A stretch of 64,000 nucleotides of DNA from Burkholderia sp. BCC0506 (GCF_902833145.1 NZ_CADFEN010000012.1:207147-271146); one strand, 5' to 3'; shown: positions 9,597 to 18,146, counted from the first letter of the stretch. Made by a program: numbers and translations. The notes: a model not told the origin generated them from the letters alone.

Positions 9597-9890
9597 ATGT
9601 CTTCTTACAAGGACCTGCTGGCCCAGCGGGAGAAGCTGGAGAAGCAAATCGAAGAAGCGAAGTCGCGTGAATACGCTGAAGTACTGAATGACGTGAAGCA
9701 GAAAATTGCCGACTACGGCTTTTCGCTCGCCGAACTCGGTCTCAGCCGCGCGAAGGCCGGCAAGGTAGGCCGTCCGCGCGCAGGCGTGGCGGCGAAATAC
9801 CGCGATCCGGAAACGGGCGCGACGTGGTCGGGTCGCGGCAAGCCGCCGCGCTGGATCGCCGGCAAGAACCGCGACCAGTTTGCGATTTAA
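9597..9890 (+). CDS. H-NS family nucleoid-associated DNA-binding protein
   Basis: A 97-residue small H-NS-like protein. Residues 1-48 form a charged helical oligomerisation region (LLAQREKLEKQIEEAKSREY). The C-terminal DNA-binding domain has YRDPETGATWSGRGKPPRWI (about 68-87), where GRGKPPRW is the minor-groove AT-hook-like loop. ATG at 9597 was preferred over the in-frame upstream GTG because it follows an AGAAAGGGA ribosome site and begins the conserved MSSYKDLL. The family silences AT-rich DNA. It is monocistronic, with a terminator directly downstream. Confidence 0.93.
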   Translation: MSSYKDLLAQREKLEKQIEEAKSREYAEVLNDVKQKIADYGFSLAELGLSRAKAGKVGRPRAGVAAKYRDPETGATWSGRGKPPRWIAGKNRDQFAI

Positions 9891-9921
9891 ACGTCCGTTT
9901 AGATTGCCCGCTCTTCAAAAG

Positions 9922-9954
9922 AGCCGCGTGTCCGTCGAGGAGCGCGGCTTTTTT
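9922..9954 (+). terminator. Terminator after the H-NS-like gene
   Basis: A stem AGCCGCG (9922-9928) with CGCGGCT (9943-9949), a 14-nt loop and TTTTTT. Confidence 0.8.
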
Positions 9955-10133
9955 GTTTTCCGGACACCGGCGGGCCTCTCTGCGTCGTCATGAAAATGTA
10001 AGAGTGCCACGTGAATGAAAATGCGACACGTTCGCATAAGCGATTGATTTAAATAAGAAATTTGTGGGTATCGGAAGGGCGTGCGACGCGTCTTTGATAG
10101 AATTGCGTACCGCACACCGATATCTCATATTTC

Positions 10134-11291
10134 ATGTCCACGTTTTCCGGCGACGCGCAGAGCCCAGATAAGCACGCCGTTGCGCGCAAGAGCACGCTCG
10201 TCAGTATTGTCCTGAATGTCGTGCTTGCGACATTTCAGATCGTCGTCGGCGTGATTGCGCATTCGCAGGCATTGATTGCCGACGGCGTGCATTCGATTTC
10301 CGATTTGATCTCGGATTTTGTCGTGCTGGTTGCGAATCGGCATAGCGGCGCATCGCCGGATGCGGACCACAATTACGGCCATAGCCGCTACGAGACGGTC
10401 GCGTCGCTGTTTCTCGGCGCGATCCTGATTGCGGTCGGCATCGGCATGCTCTGGCGCGCCGGCGACCGCCTCGTTAATCTCGACAACATTCCGGCCGTGC
10501 ATTTTTCCGCGCTGATCGTGGCGCTGACGGTGCTCGTGTCGAAGGAAGCGCTGTTTCGCTACATGCTGCGCGAAGCGCGGCGCGTGCGCTCGGCGATGCT
10601 CGTCGCCAACGCGTGGCATGCGCGTTCGGATGCCGCGTCGTCGCTCGTCGTCGCGCTCGGCATCGTCGGCAGCCTGGCCGGCGTGCGGTTGCTCGACCCG
10701 ATCGCGGCGGCGATCGTCGGCTTCATGGTCGCGCGCATGGGCTGGACGTTCGGCTATGACGCGTTGCAGGACCTCTCCGATCGCGCGCTCGATACGGCCG
10801 ACACGGCCGAGATCCGCGCGCTGCTCGCCGCGACGCCCGGCGTGCGCGACGTGCACGACCTGCGCACGCGCAAGATGGGCGATGCCGCGCTCGTCGATGC
10901 GCACATCCTCGTCGATCCGAAGATCTCCGTCTCCGAAGGCCACTACATCGCCGAGACCGCGCGTGCGCGCGTGCTGTCCGACCCGCGCGTGCTCGACGCG
11001 CTGATCCACGTCGACCCGGAGAACGACGCGGCGCGCCGTCCGGCGCTCGCGCTGCCGCCGCGCGGCGAGCTCGCGGCCCGGCTCGAGGCCGCGCTCGCGC
11101 AGCGCGGGCTGCACGCGGCGGCAATCAACCTGCACTACCTGAGTACGGGGCTCGAGGTCGACGTGACGCTCGACAGCGATCCGCGCGACACCGATGCGGC
11201 GCTGGCCGACCGGCTCGACATCGATACGCTGAAGCGCGAGTTCGGCGCGCGCCGGATCGGCTTCACGCGCACGTTGCCCGCGCGGACGTGA
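10134..11291 (+). CDS. Cation diffusion facilitator (CDF) metal transporter
   Basis: A 385-residue inner-membrane antiporter that exports divalent metals (Zn, Fe, Mn, Co or Cd) against protons. Six transmembrane helices occupy about residues 22-190. Metal-site residues are visible in helix 2 (Asp50 and Asp57 in ADGVHSISD) and helix 5 (His162 and Asp166 in HARSD). The cytosolic C-terminal domain is longer than usual (about 200 residues) and seems to contain a second ferredoxin-like segment near the end. Metal specificity cannot be fixed, although an Asp/His helix-5 pair is common in zinc and iron members. Confidence 0.93.
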   Translation: MSTFSGDAQSPDKHAVARKSTLVSIVLNVVLATFQIVVGVIAHSQALIADGVHSISDLISDFVVLVANRHSGASPDADHNYGHSRYETVASLFLGAILIAVGIGMLWRAGDRLVNLDNIPAVHFSALIVALTVLVSKEALFRYMLREARRVRSAMLVANAWHARSDAASSLVVALGIVGSLAGVRLLDPIAAAIVGFMVARMGWTFGYDALQDLSDRALDTADTAEIRALLAATPGVRDVHDLRTRKMGDAALVDAHILVDPKISVSEGHYIAETARARVLSDPRVLDALIHVDPENDAARRPALALPPRGELAARLEAALAQRGLHAAAINLHYLSTGLEVDVTLDSDPRDTDAALADRLDIDTLKREFGARRIGFTRTLPART

Positions 11292-11342
11292 CGGGCAGCC
11301 CGCAACCGTCAAGGCGGCGCGCCGCTCGGGCCGGCCCGCGCG

Positions 11343-11813
11343 TTACAGCGGCAGTTGCGTGTCGAACTTGATTTCGCGCAGCACCACGCTCGTGCGCACC
11401 TGCGACACGGCCGGGATCTTGAAGATGCGTTCGTGCAGGAATACGTCGTAGGCCTTGATGTCCGGCGCGACGATCTTGAGGATGTAATCGGCTTCGCCGG
11501 TGGTGCTGTAGCACTCGGTGACTTCCGGGCAGGTGGCGATCTCGCGCTCGAACTGCTCGACGCCGCCTTCGTTGTGGCGCGTCAGGTGCACGTGCGCGAG
11601 CGCGCACACGTGCAGGCCGAGCTTCTCGCGATCGAGCAGCGCCGTGTAGCGCTGGATCACGCCCGACTGTTCCATGTCCTTGATGCGGCGCCAGCACGGT
11701 GTGCTCGACAGCCCGACCTGGTCGGAGATTTCCTGGACGGAACGGCGCGCGTCGAGCTGCAACAGGCGAAGGATTTTTTGCGAAAAGGAATCGAGCGTCA
11801 CCTGCGCCTCCAT
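11343..11813 (-). CDS. Lrp/AsnC family transcriptional regulator
   Basis: A 156-residue regulator with an N-terminal helix-turn-helix (about residues 10-55: LDARRSVQEISDQVGLSSTPCWRRIKDME) and a C-terminal RAM ligand-binding domain (about 70-145: CALAHVHLTRH, FEREIATCPEVTECYSTTGEADYILKIVA). Proteins of this type sense amino acids and act as dimers to octamers. It converges with the CDF gene, and the exonuclease gene lies upstream on the same strand. Its targets are not evident here. Confidence 0.93.
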   Translation of the reverse strand: MEAQVTLDSFSQKILRLLQLDARRSVQEISDQVGLSSTPCWRRIKDMEQSGVIQRYTALLDREKLGLHVCALAHVHLTRHNEGGVEQFEREIATCPEVTECYSTTGEADYILKIVAPDIKAYDVFLHERIFKIPAVSQVRTSVVLREIKFDTQLPL

Positions 11814-11892
11814 GCGGCAGCTACAACACGCTGAATGTTAGAGGGCCGGGAAAGGAAAGGCAATCTGGCGACGCGCTGTTGAGCGAGATTCG

Positions 11893-12552
11893 CTAATTTG
11901 CTCGCGGATCCGTGGGGTTTTGTCCCGCCCCCGCGCTGTCCGACCGATCGGTGTCCGACACGGCCAGGCCCGCGAGCGCGGCCTGCTGCCGGCGCAGGTC
12001 GGCGAGCATGTTGCAGAACAGCGCGCCTTGCTCGATCGCGTCGTCGAGCGCGACGTGCGTGTGCGGATGGTCGTCGAACCAGTGCTTCGGAAAGCGCGGC
12101 TTGATCGCCTTGCGATAGGGCAGGCCCGTCATCGCGAACGCGAGCGTCTTGATGTCGAGCGCCGACCACGAGAACGGGCAGCGCCCCGCGAAGCGCATCA
12201 TGTACCAGAACATGAACGTGAAATCGAAGCCGGCCGGCATCGCGACGAACACCGGCTTGCCGGGCAGCGCCTCGACCCATTCGACGTACGCGACCAGCGC
12301 CGCCTCGGGCGTCTGCAGATCGCGCCGGCATGCGGCCCAGGCCTCCGGCTCCGTCTTCCACCACGCTTCCTGCACCGGGTGCGCGTGCGCGCCGGGCAGG
12401 GTCTCGAGGTTCGCCGAGAACGTCGCGATCAGCTGCTTGTCCTCGGTATAGGCGGCCGATGCGAAGCTCAGCATCGAGTGCGGGCCGGGAATCGGGCCGT
12501 CCGCCTCGACGTCGGTGCTGACGTAAATTTCGGGGATGGCGGTCTGGTTCAT
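11893..12552 (-). CDS. 3'-5' exonuclease/exoribonuclease domain protein (DEDD superfamily)
   Basis: A 219-residue protein with RNase H-fold exonuclease hallmarks: Exo[10 protein letters not shown] (acidic residues at 14 and 16), an internal [17 protein letters not shown] segment with the second acidic position, and a late block [16 protein letters not shown] that supplies His and Asp of a DEDDh-type site. Nucleic-acid substrate is not known. The start ATG overlaps the stop codon of the upstream metallo-hydrolase gene (ATGA, 12549-12552), so the two are translationally coupled. Confidence 0.78.
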   Translation of the reverse strand: MNQTAIPEIYVSTDVEADGPIPGPHSMLSFASAAYTEDKQLIATFSANLETLPGAHAHPVQEAWWKTEPEAWAACRRDLQTPEAALVAYVEWVEALPGKPVFVAMPAGFDFTFMFWYMMRFAGRCPFSWSALDIKTLAFAMTGLPYRKAIKPRFPKHWFDDHPHTHVALDDAIEQGALFCNMLADLRRQQAALAGLAVSDTDRSDSAGAGQNPTDPRAN

Positions 12553-13193
12553 CCGAATACCTTGTCGGACACGAACGGGTTCGTGCGGCGCTCGTCGCCG
12601 AACGTCGACACCGGGCCGTGACCGGGCACGAACGTGACGTCGTCGCCGAGCGGCCACAGCTTTTCCTTGATCGAACGCACGAGATCCTCGTGATTGCCGC
12701 GCGGGAAATCGGTCCGGCCGATCGAGCCCGCGAACAGCACGTCGCCGACGATCGCGACGCGATGCGCGCGACTGAAGAACACGACGTGGCCAGGCGTGTG
12801 GCCCGGGCAGTGATAGACCTCGAGCGTCTCGTCGCCGAACCGCACGGTGTCGCCGTCGTTCAGCCACCGGTCGGGCTCGAAGGCGTCGGCGGCCGGAAAG
12901 CCGAAGCGTTCGCTCTGCATCGGCAGCTTCTCGATCCAGAAGCGTTCTTCTTCCTGCGGCCCCTCGATCGGCACGCCGTAGCGCGTCGCGAGCGTCTTCG
13001 CGCCCGCGCAGTGATCGATGTGTCCGTGCGTGAGCAGCACCTTCTCGACCTGCACGTTCTGCCGCGCGACTTCCTGTTCGATCCGGTCGAGGTCGCCGCC
13101 CGGATCGACGACGGCGGCGCGGCCCGTCTTCTCGCAGACGAGCAGCGAGCAGTTCTGCTGGAACGGCGTGACCGGAATGAGCGTGACTTTCAT
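12549..13193 (-). CDS. MBL-fold metallo-hydrolase (YcbL/glyoxalase II-like)
   Basis: A 214-residue metallo-beta-lactamase-fold hydrolase. The dinuclear metal motif is THGHIDH (His56, His58, Asp60, His61). Further ligands are in [23 protein letters not shown] and the C-terminal [13 protein letters not shown]. The size and short C-terminus match the glyoxalase II-like YcbL group, which hydrolyses thioesters such as S-lactoylglutathione. It is the first gene of a coupled pair with the exonuclease; its upstream region is the long gap at 13.2-13.8 kb. Confidence 0.92.
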   Translation of the reverse strand: MKVTLIPVTPFQQNCSLLVCEKTGRAAVVDPGGDLDRIEQEVARQNVQVEKVLLTHGHIDHCAGAKTLATRYGVPIEGPQEEERFWIEKLPMQSERFGFPAADAFEPDRWLNDGDTVRFGDETLEVYHCPGHTPGHVVFFSRAHRVAIVGDVLFAGSIGRTDFPRGNHEDLVRSIKEKLWPLGDDVTFVPGHGPVSTFGDERRTNPFVSDKVFG

Positions 13194-13848
13194 GGGGGCA
13201 CCGGCGGCTAAAAGGAGCGATTGTACCGGTCGTGCGTGCGGCCTGCCGGCCGTGCGATGCGTGCCGCGGCGTGCGGATCAGGGCATTCCCTGAGCATGCC
13301 GATTGTTACAGCCATAGCGAGAATCAATGGTCCGCCGCGGGCGCTTTTCGAGACAAGGTTTTGATTTATGTATAATGCGCCCCATTGCACGTGAATTTCA
13401 CGCAATTCGCTGGTGTTTCGGCCCCGTTAAACGAGGCGTCCGATTCACCGTCAAGCATCGGCCGCCGGGGAGTCCGGCGGTGTATCCAGCACCGAACATT
13501 CGGTGCTCACGTCTTGTCCGGCCGGGTGCTGCGCGCCCGCCTGCGGCCCTGCTGCCGCGCCGCCGGATGAGGCCTGTGCCGCCGTTCCTGTGCGTTGGTC
13601 GTATCGACGCGCGCGAACGTGGAGCCATGTTCGATGGCGGCATGTGGGGTCTGGTCAGGCTGTTGGGGACAGGTTGCGCCAGACGTGAAAGCTAATCAGG
13701 ACGGTTGCGGCCTAGACGAACGCCGCGCCCATGCTAGCCGCCTGCTCGTATCCGAGCGGGGCGTGCACGCATTTGCCGTCCGGGCCGCATGTCTGCGTTG
13801 TGAAGCAGCGTTGTATCGATGCGGCCCGAACCAGAAGGCGACACGTCG
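13194..13848. promoter_or_regulatory. Long non-coding region upstream of rlpA with a TATAAT box
   Basis: 655 bp without a convincing gene. A perfect TATAAT lies at 13371-13376 on the + strand, but the matching -35 is weak. If used, it would give a leader of more than 450 nt before rlpA. Downstream are a CCGCCGG/CCGGCGG hairpin (about 13462-13480) and an 8-bp stem AGCACCGA/TCGGTGCT (13488-13507), neither followed by a T tract. I could not match the region to RNase P RNA, 6S RNA or tmRNA. It may hold the rlpA promoter and a structured leader or small RNA. Confidence 0.45.
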
Positions 13849-14460
13849 ATGAATTTACGTTTTCCGAGCCGATTCGGAACCATTGCATTGTTTTTCGCGC
13901 TGACGGGCTGTGCGGTGCCATCCAGCCAGACCACCGGCAGCGTGAGCCAGAAGAAGGCGGTCGACAAGACCGTCGCCGCCGCGAAGGCGGACGACGACAA
14001 GCAGCCCCTCAATTTCGATTCCGCGCTGGCATCGATGCCGGCGGCCGACAGCAAGGACGCGAAGAAGTCGTCGCTGGCGGACGCCGAGCCGATCGACGGC
14101 AAGGATGTGTCCGAATTCCGCCAGACGGGCCGCGCATCGTGGTACGGGCGGGATTTCCACGGCCGCCGCACCGCGAACGGCGAGCGTTTCAACATGAACG
14201 CGTTCACCGCCGCGCACCGTACGCTGCCGCTGTCGTCGTACATCAAGGTGACGAACGCATCGACCGGCAAGTGGGTCGTCGTGAAGGTCAACGATCGCGG
14301 GCCGTTCAAGCGCGGCCGCGTGCTCGACCTGTCGTACGCCGCGGCCAAGGTGATCGGCCTCGTGCACGCCGGCACGGGCCGCGTGAAGATCGAAGGGCTG
14401 TCCCCGCAGGAAGCGCGCGAGGCGCGCGACGAAATGTTCGCGTCGATCTCGGCGAAGTAA
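13849..14460 (+). CDS. rlpA: RlpA-like septal ring lytic transglycosylase family lipoprotein
   Basis: A 203-residue outer-membrane lipoprotein. The signal peptide ends in the lipobox LTGC (Cys21), followed by a lysine- and alanine-rich linker and a double-psi beta-barrel domain (about 97-200: GRASWYGRDFHGRRTANGERF, LPLSSYIKVTN, VVKVNDRGPFKRGRVLDLSYAAA). The NDRGPF block carries the catalytic Asp used by RlpA enzymes on denuded glycan strands at the septum. There is no SPOR domain, so it is a short form. ATG at 13849 starts the signal peptide. A terminator follows directly. Confidence 0.9.
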   Translation: MNLRFPSRFGTIALFFALTGCAVPSSQTTGSVSQKKAVDKTVAAAKADDDKQPLNFDSALASMPAADSKDAKKSSLADAEPIDGKDVSEFRQTGRASWYGRDFHGRRTANGERFNMNAFTAAHRTLPLSSYIKVTNASTGKWVVVKVNDRGPFKRGRVLDLSYAAAKVIGLVHAGTGRVKIEGLSPQEAREARDEMFASISAK

Positions 14461-14485
14461 CGCGGCGGATCGTCCGCTCATGCAC

Positions 14486-14513
14486 AAAGGGCTGCCTTCC
14501 GGCAGCCCTTTGT
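14486..14513. terminator. Terminator between rlpA and rsmI
   Basis: A perfect 11-bp stem (AAAGGGCTGCC at 14486-14496, complement at 14501-14511) with a TTCC loop. It is symmetric, so it can serve both convergent genes, though the T tracts are short. Confidence 0.75.
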
Positions 14514-14538
14514 CGTTTCCGCGCGGCGGCGGCGCGCG

Positions 14539-15426
14539 TCAGCCGTCCGAGCCTTCCTTCAGCACGAGCGCACGCGCATACAGCGTGTTGCGCGATGCGC
14601 CCGTCAGCGCGGCCGCGACCTTGGCCGCGCTCTTCACCGGCACCTCTTCCAGCAGCAGCCTGAGCAGTGCGTCGTGCGCGGTGTCGTCGGCCTCGCCGCT
14701 CGCTGCCGGCGCGCCTTCGACGACCAGCACGAACTCGCCGCGCTGCCGGTTCGCGTCGCCCGCGAGCCAGCTCTGTCCTTCGGCCAGGGTGCCCTGGAAC
14801 AACTGCTCGTGTAGCTTGGTGAGCTCGCGCGCGATCAGCAGCCGGCGCGCGGGGCCGAATGCCTCGGCGAGCGCGGCGACGGTGTCGGCGATCCGGTGCG
14901 GCGCTTCGTAGACCACCAGCGCATACGGGTGCGACACCAGCGCCTGCAGCGCGGTCGCGCGCTGTTTCGCCTTCGGCGGCAGGAAGCCCGCGAACGTGAA
15001 CGCGCCGGCCCAGTCGCCGGCCACGCTCAGCGCGGTCACGGCCGCGCTCGCGCCGGGCAGCGGGACCACCGCGAAGCCGGCCGCGCGCACCGCGTCGACG
15101 AGCCGCGCGCCGGGGTCCGAGATGCCGGGCGTGCCGGCGTCCGACACGTAGGCCACGCGTTCGCCGCCGCGCAGCAGTTCGATCACGCGCTGCGCGGCTT
15201 CGCGTTCGTTGTGCTCGTGCACGGCGACGAGCGGCTTCGAGATCCCGTAGCGGGCGAGCAGCTGGCCCGTGTTGCGCGTGTCTTCGGCCGCGATGCGGTC
15301 GGCGAGGCCGAGCACGTGCAGCGCGCGCAGCGTGATGTCGGCCGTATTGCCGATCGGCGTGGCGACCACGTAGAGCGCGGCGTCCGGGTAGTGCTGCGTA
15401 TGCGCGAGTTCGAGGAGGGCAGTCAT
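14539..15426 (-). CDS. rsmI: 16S rRNA (cytidine(1402)-2'-O)-methyltransferase
   Basis: A 295-residue SAM-dependent methyltransferase that 2'-O-methylates C1402 in the 16S rRNA decoding centre. Family blocks are [19 protein letters not shown] near residue 18, [41 protein letters not shown], and [11 protein letters not shown] at 15426 fits the conserved N-terminus; the longer open frame upstream is only a lack of stop codons. It is divergent from yraN with almost no spacer. Confidence 0.95.
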   Translation of the reverse strand: MTALLELAHTQHYPDAALYVVATPIGNTADITLRALHVLGLADRIAAEDTRNTGQLLARYGISKPLVAVHEHNEREAAQRVIELLRGGERVAYVSDAGTPGISDPGARLVDAVRAAGFAVVPLPGASAAVTALSVAGDWAGAFTFAGFLPPKAKQRATALQALVSHPYALVVYEAPHRIADTVAALAEAFGPARRLLIARELTKLHEQLFQGTLAEGQSWLAGDANRQRGEFVLVVEGAPAASGEADDTAHDALLRLLLEEVPVKSAAKVAAALTGASRNTLYARALVLKEGSDG

Positions 15427-15475
15427 GGCAGGCAATGCACGCAATCGCGGCACGAGCGGAGGAACAAGGACGGCA

Positions 15476-15904
15476 TTGTGCCACGCGGCGCCGGCCCGGC
15501 CGGCCGGCGCGCGCGGCCGGCCGCAGTCGGGCGACAACTTTTCCGGCGCGGCGCGATCCAAACCGGTCGGCGCGGCGTTCGAGCAGCGCGCGCGGCAGTT
15601 TCTCGAGCGCCATGGCCTCGGGTTCGTCGCCGCGAACGTGACGATGCGCGGCGGCGAGCTCGATCTCGTGATGCGCGAGCCCGACGGCATGCTCGTGTTC
15701 GTCGAGGTGCGCGCGCGGCGCAATACCCGGCATGGCGGTGCGGCCGCGAGCGTCGGCTGGCGCAAGCGGCGGCGTCTGGTCGCGGCCGCGTTGCAGTTCT
15801 GGTCGCGGCATGGCGCCGGCGCCGCGTGCCGTTTCGACGTCGTCGCGTTCGAGGCTGGCCGGCTTGCGTGGCTGCGCGACGCATTTCGTACCGACGATGC
15901 GTAG
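15476..15904 (+). CDS. yraN: YraN family endonuclease-like protein (UPF0102)
   Basis: A 142-residue protein with the Holliday-junction-resolvase-like fold of UPF0102: [24 protein letters not shown], then [23 protein letters not shown], which carries the E-D-EVR nuclease pattern. I place the start at TTG 15476 because AAGGA lies 5 nt upstream and the protein then has the usual family length. The in-frame ATG at 15425 overlaps the rsmI start codon and would add 17 residues without its own leader. It heads a yraN-diaA-BON lipoprotein-cytochrome c cluster like E. coli yraN-diaA-yraP. Confidence 0.8.
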   Translation: MCHAAPARPAGARGRPQSGDNFSGAARSKPVGAAFEQRARQFLERHGLGFVAANVTMRGGELDLVMREPDGMLVFVEVRARRNTRHGGAAASVGWRKRRRLVAAALQFWSRHGAGAACRFDVVAFEAGRLAWLRDAFRTDDA

Positions 15905-16030
15905 TCGTGAGCTGTGACCAGATGTAAAGAGTTCTTGCCGGACCCCTGGAGAGGGTGCCGGAGTACGGTAAACTCGCCGCACCCACGATGTCGCGCGAGC
16001 GGTGCCACGCGCCCAGTTCACCAGGAATCG

Positions 16031-16615
16031 ATGTCAGTCGAACGTATTCAGCAACAATTCCGCGACAGTGCCGCGCTTCACGCCGAAGCCGCCGACGCGC
16101 TGTCGCTGCCGATCGCAGCCGCGGTCGATGCGATGTTCGCCGCACTGGCGAACGGCAACAAGATCGTCGCGTGCGGCGACGGCCCGTCGGCCGCCGCCGC
16201 GCAATACCTCGCCGCGTCGCTCGTCGGCGGTTTCGAGCGCGAGCGTCCGGGCTTGCCCGCGATCGCGCTGGCCACCGACGCGTCGCAGGCCGGCCTCGCG
16301 GGCGCCGCGGCCCCCGAGCAGTTGTTCGCGCAGCAGGTGCGCGTGCTGGGCCAGACGGGCGACATCCTGCTGGTGCTCGACGCGGGTGGCGCATCGCCGC
16401 GCGTGCTCGCGGCGATCGACGAGGCGCACGAGCGCGAGATGACCGTCGTCGCATTGACGGGCGGCAACGACCACACGGTCGCGGCCGCGCTGTCCGACAC
16501 CGATATTCCGATCAGCGTGCCCGCCGTTCGCGCGGCGCGCATCCATGAAGTCCATCTGCTGACCATCCACTGCCTGTGCGACGGCATCGACGCGATGCTG
16601 CTGGGTGAGGATTGA
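16031..16615 (+). CDS. diaA: SIS-domain protein, DnaA initiator-associating protein DiaA/GmhA-like
   Basis: A 194-residue SIS-domain protein. The N-terminal helices carry FRDSAALHAEAADAL; the sugar-phosphate/SIS core is KIVACGDGPSAAAAQYLAASLV and DILLVLDAGGASPRVLAAIDEAHERE. The HEVHLLTIHCLCDGIDAMLL C-terminus is typical of DiaA/GmhA. DiaA tetramers bind several DnaA molecules to time replication initiation. The expected sugar-binding Ser of isomerases is partly replaced (DGPSA rather than GNGGSA), which favours the DiaA role. Gene order next to yraN and a BON lipoprotein supports this too. Confidence 0.88.
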   Translation: MSVERIQQQFRDSAALHAEAADALSLPIAAAVDAMFAALANGNKIVACGDGPSAAAAQYLAASLVGGFERERPGLPAIALATDASQAGLAGAAAPEQLFAQQVRVLGQTGDILLVLDAGGASPRVLAAIDEAHEREMTVVALTGGNDHTVAAALSDTDIPISVPAVRAARIHEVHLLTIHCLCDGIDAMLLGED

Positions 16616-16632
16616 ACGAAGGAGAGCCGTCG

Positions 16633-17433
16633 ATGAATCAAAGCCGCGTCAAACAGACGCTCGTCAGAACCACGTTGCTCGCCGCGCTGACGGCGGGCCT
16701 CGCCGTGTCGCTGCAGGGCTGCGTGCTCGGGGTCGTGGGCGCAGCGGCCGGCGGCGGCGCGCTGATCGCGACCGATCGCCGCACGCTCGGCGCGCAGACG
16801 GAGGATCGCGAGATCCAGGTCAAGTCGCTCTCGCAGATCAACAACGGGCTGCCGGACCAGTCGCACGTAAACGTGACGGTGTTCAACCGCCGCGTGCTGC
16901 TGACGGGCGAAGTGCCGAACGACGCGTCGAAGCAGCGCGCCGAGGAGATCGTGCGCGGCATCAACAACGTGAACGGCATCGTCAACGAGCTGTCGGTCGA
17001 GCCGGCGTCGTCGCTGTCGTCGCGCGCGAACGACTCGTATCTCGAAGGGCGCGTGAAGTCGGAGCTGATCGCGACGAAGGGCATCTCGGCGAACTACTAC
17101 AAGGTCGTCGCCGAGCGCGGCAATCTTTACCTGATGGGGCTCGTGACGGTGGACGAAGGCAATCGCGGCGCGGAGGCCGCGAGCCAGGTGCCGGGCGTCG
17201 AAAAGGTCGTGAAGGTGTTCCAGTACGTGAAGCCGCAGGACGCGCAGGCGCTGCAGGACGCGTCGCCCGCGAGCGGCGCCTCCGGCGCGCAGGCGGCTGC
17301 CGCACCGGCGGACAGCGCGACGGTCGGCGCGGTGCCTGACGCGTCGGTGCAGTCCACGCCGCTGCAGCCGCCCGCGCCGATCTCGAATTCGTCGAGCGTG
17401 CATCCGGGCAATCCGAAGGCGAAGGCGCAATGA
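16633..17433 (+). CDS. BON-domain outer-membrane lipoprotein (DolP/YraP-like)
   Basis: A 266-residue lipoprotein with a signal peptide ending at LQGC (Cys30). Two BON domains follow (about 60-125, with VNVTVFNRRVLLTGEVPN, and 135-200, with YYKVVAERGNLYLMGLVT). This two-BON plan and the position after diaA match DolP (YraP), which maintains outer-membrane integrity at division sites by binding anionic lipids. A low-complexity tail of about 65 Ala/Pro/Ser-rich residues after the second BON domain is longer than in E. coli. Start chosen at the Met beginning the signal peptide, after a GGAGAG site. Confidence 0.9.
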   Translation: MNQSRVKQTLVRTTLLAALTAGLAVSLQGCVLGVVGAAAGGGALIATDRRTLGAQTEDREIQVKSLSQINNGLPDQSHVNVTVFNRRVLLTGEVPNDASKQRAEEIVRGINNVNGIVNELSVEPASSLSSRANDSYLEGRVKSELIATKGISANYYKVVAERGNLYLMGLVTVDEGNRGAEAASQVPGVEKVVKVFQYVKPQDAQALQDASPASGASGAQAAAAPADSATVGAVPDASVQSTPLQPPAPISNSSSVHPGNPKAKAQ

Positions 17434-17792
17434 CGGGCAGGCAGATGACGCAGATGAAACGATGGATGGTGCAGGGCGCCGCCGCCATGGCGCTCGTGGC
17501 CGGCACGCTGGGCACCGCGCACGCGGACGTCGGCGACGGCCTGAAGGTCGCGCGCAGCAACGCGTGCATGGGCTGCCACGCGGCCGACCGCAAGCTCGTC
17601 GGGCCGTCGTTCAAGGATATCGCCGCGCGTTACAAGGCCGATCCGCAGGCCGTCGCGAAATTGTCGAAGAAGGTGAAGGACGGCGGCTCGGGCGTGTGGG
17701 GCGCGATTCCGATGCCCGCGCATCCGCGCATGAGCGACGGCGACGTCCGCTCGGTGGTCGAATGGGTGCTGGCCGGCGCGCCGTCGAAGTAA
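17430..17792 (+). CDS. Class I cytochrome c (c551/c552-like)
   Basis: A 120-residue periplasmic c-type cytochrome. A signal peptide (about residues 10-32, ending AHA) precedes one haem-binding CMGCH motif (Cys46, Cys49, His50), and Met95 in GAIPMPAHPR is the likely sixth ligand. Proteins like this carry electrons to terminal oxidases. The ATG overlaps the stop of the BON lipoprotein gene (ATGA at 17430-17433), so the two are coupled. A second Met at 17454 could be the real start of the signal peptide. Its partners are unknown. Confidence 0.9.
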   Translation: MTGRQMTQMKRWMVQGAAAMALVAGTLGTAHADVGDGLKVARSNACMGCHAADRKLVGPSFKDIAARYKADPQAVAKLSKKVKDGGSGVWGAIPMPAHPRMSDGDVRSVVEWVLAGAPSK

Positions 17793-17816
17793 CGCGTCGG
17801 GGTGACGCAACCCCTA

Positions 17817-17846
17817 TTGCCAAGCGCGGAAATGCGTGTGTATGAT
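17817..17846 (+). promoter_or_regulatory. Sigma-70 promoter of tRNA-Ala
   Basis: TTGCCA (17817-17822), an 18-bp spacer and TATGAT (17841-17846). Predicted transcription start about 5 nt before the mature tRNA. Confidence 0.75.
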
Positions 17847-17857
17847 GGTCGACTGTT

Positions 17858-17933
<76 letters not shown>

Positions 17934-17963
17934 ATAGAATTCCGGCATCCCGATGCCCTTCAG

Positions 17964-17998
17964 AAAACCCCGTCGAGCGTGGCTCCACGGGGTTTTTT
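17964..17998 (+). terminator. Terminator after tRNA-Ala
   Basis: A 10-bp stem (AAAACCCCGT at 17964-17973, ACGGGGTTTT at 17987-17996) with a 13-nt loop and a TTTTTT run. Confidence 0.88.
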
Positions 17999-18128
17999 GC
18001 ATTTCGAGGCGTGATCCATCCGCCTTTCCACCTCGCCCCGATCATTTCCCCTTGCGCCTGCTCGTCTACGCGGCCGACGGCACGCTCTCACCCTCCAGAG
18101 AGCCTTCGGGTCAATCTCAAAATACAAA

Positions 18129-18146
18129 CGTATACATTTGCATACG
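18129..18146. promoter_or_regulatory. Inverted repeat upstream of the RHH/PspA/flotillin operon
   Basis: CGTATAC-ATTT-GCATACG: 7-bp arms with one mismatch around a 4-bp spacer. It overlaps a possible -10 box (TATACA, 18131-18136). Its place 45 bp before the first gene, whose product begins with a ribbon-helix-helix-like segment, suggests an operator for autoregulation. This is inference. Confidence 0.45.

Noticed and set aside
9242-9600. AT-rich stretch as recently acquired foreign DNA
   Set aside because: It is only an intergenic region before a core H-NS-like gene; no foreign genes, repeats or mobility functions flank it.
13690-13730. RNase P RNA start, suggested by GAAAGCTAATCAGGACGGTTGCGG
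   Set aside because: Only the first few bases resemble the P1/P2 region; the universally conserved internal blocks of RNase P RNA do not follow.
15424-15426. rsmI and yraN sharing one CATG as overlapping divergent start codons
   Set aside because: A TTG at 15476 with AAGGA at correct spacing gives the normal YraN length, so true overlap is unlikely.
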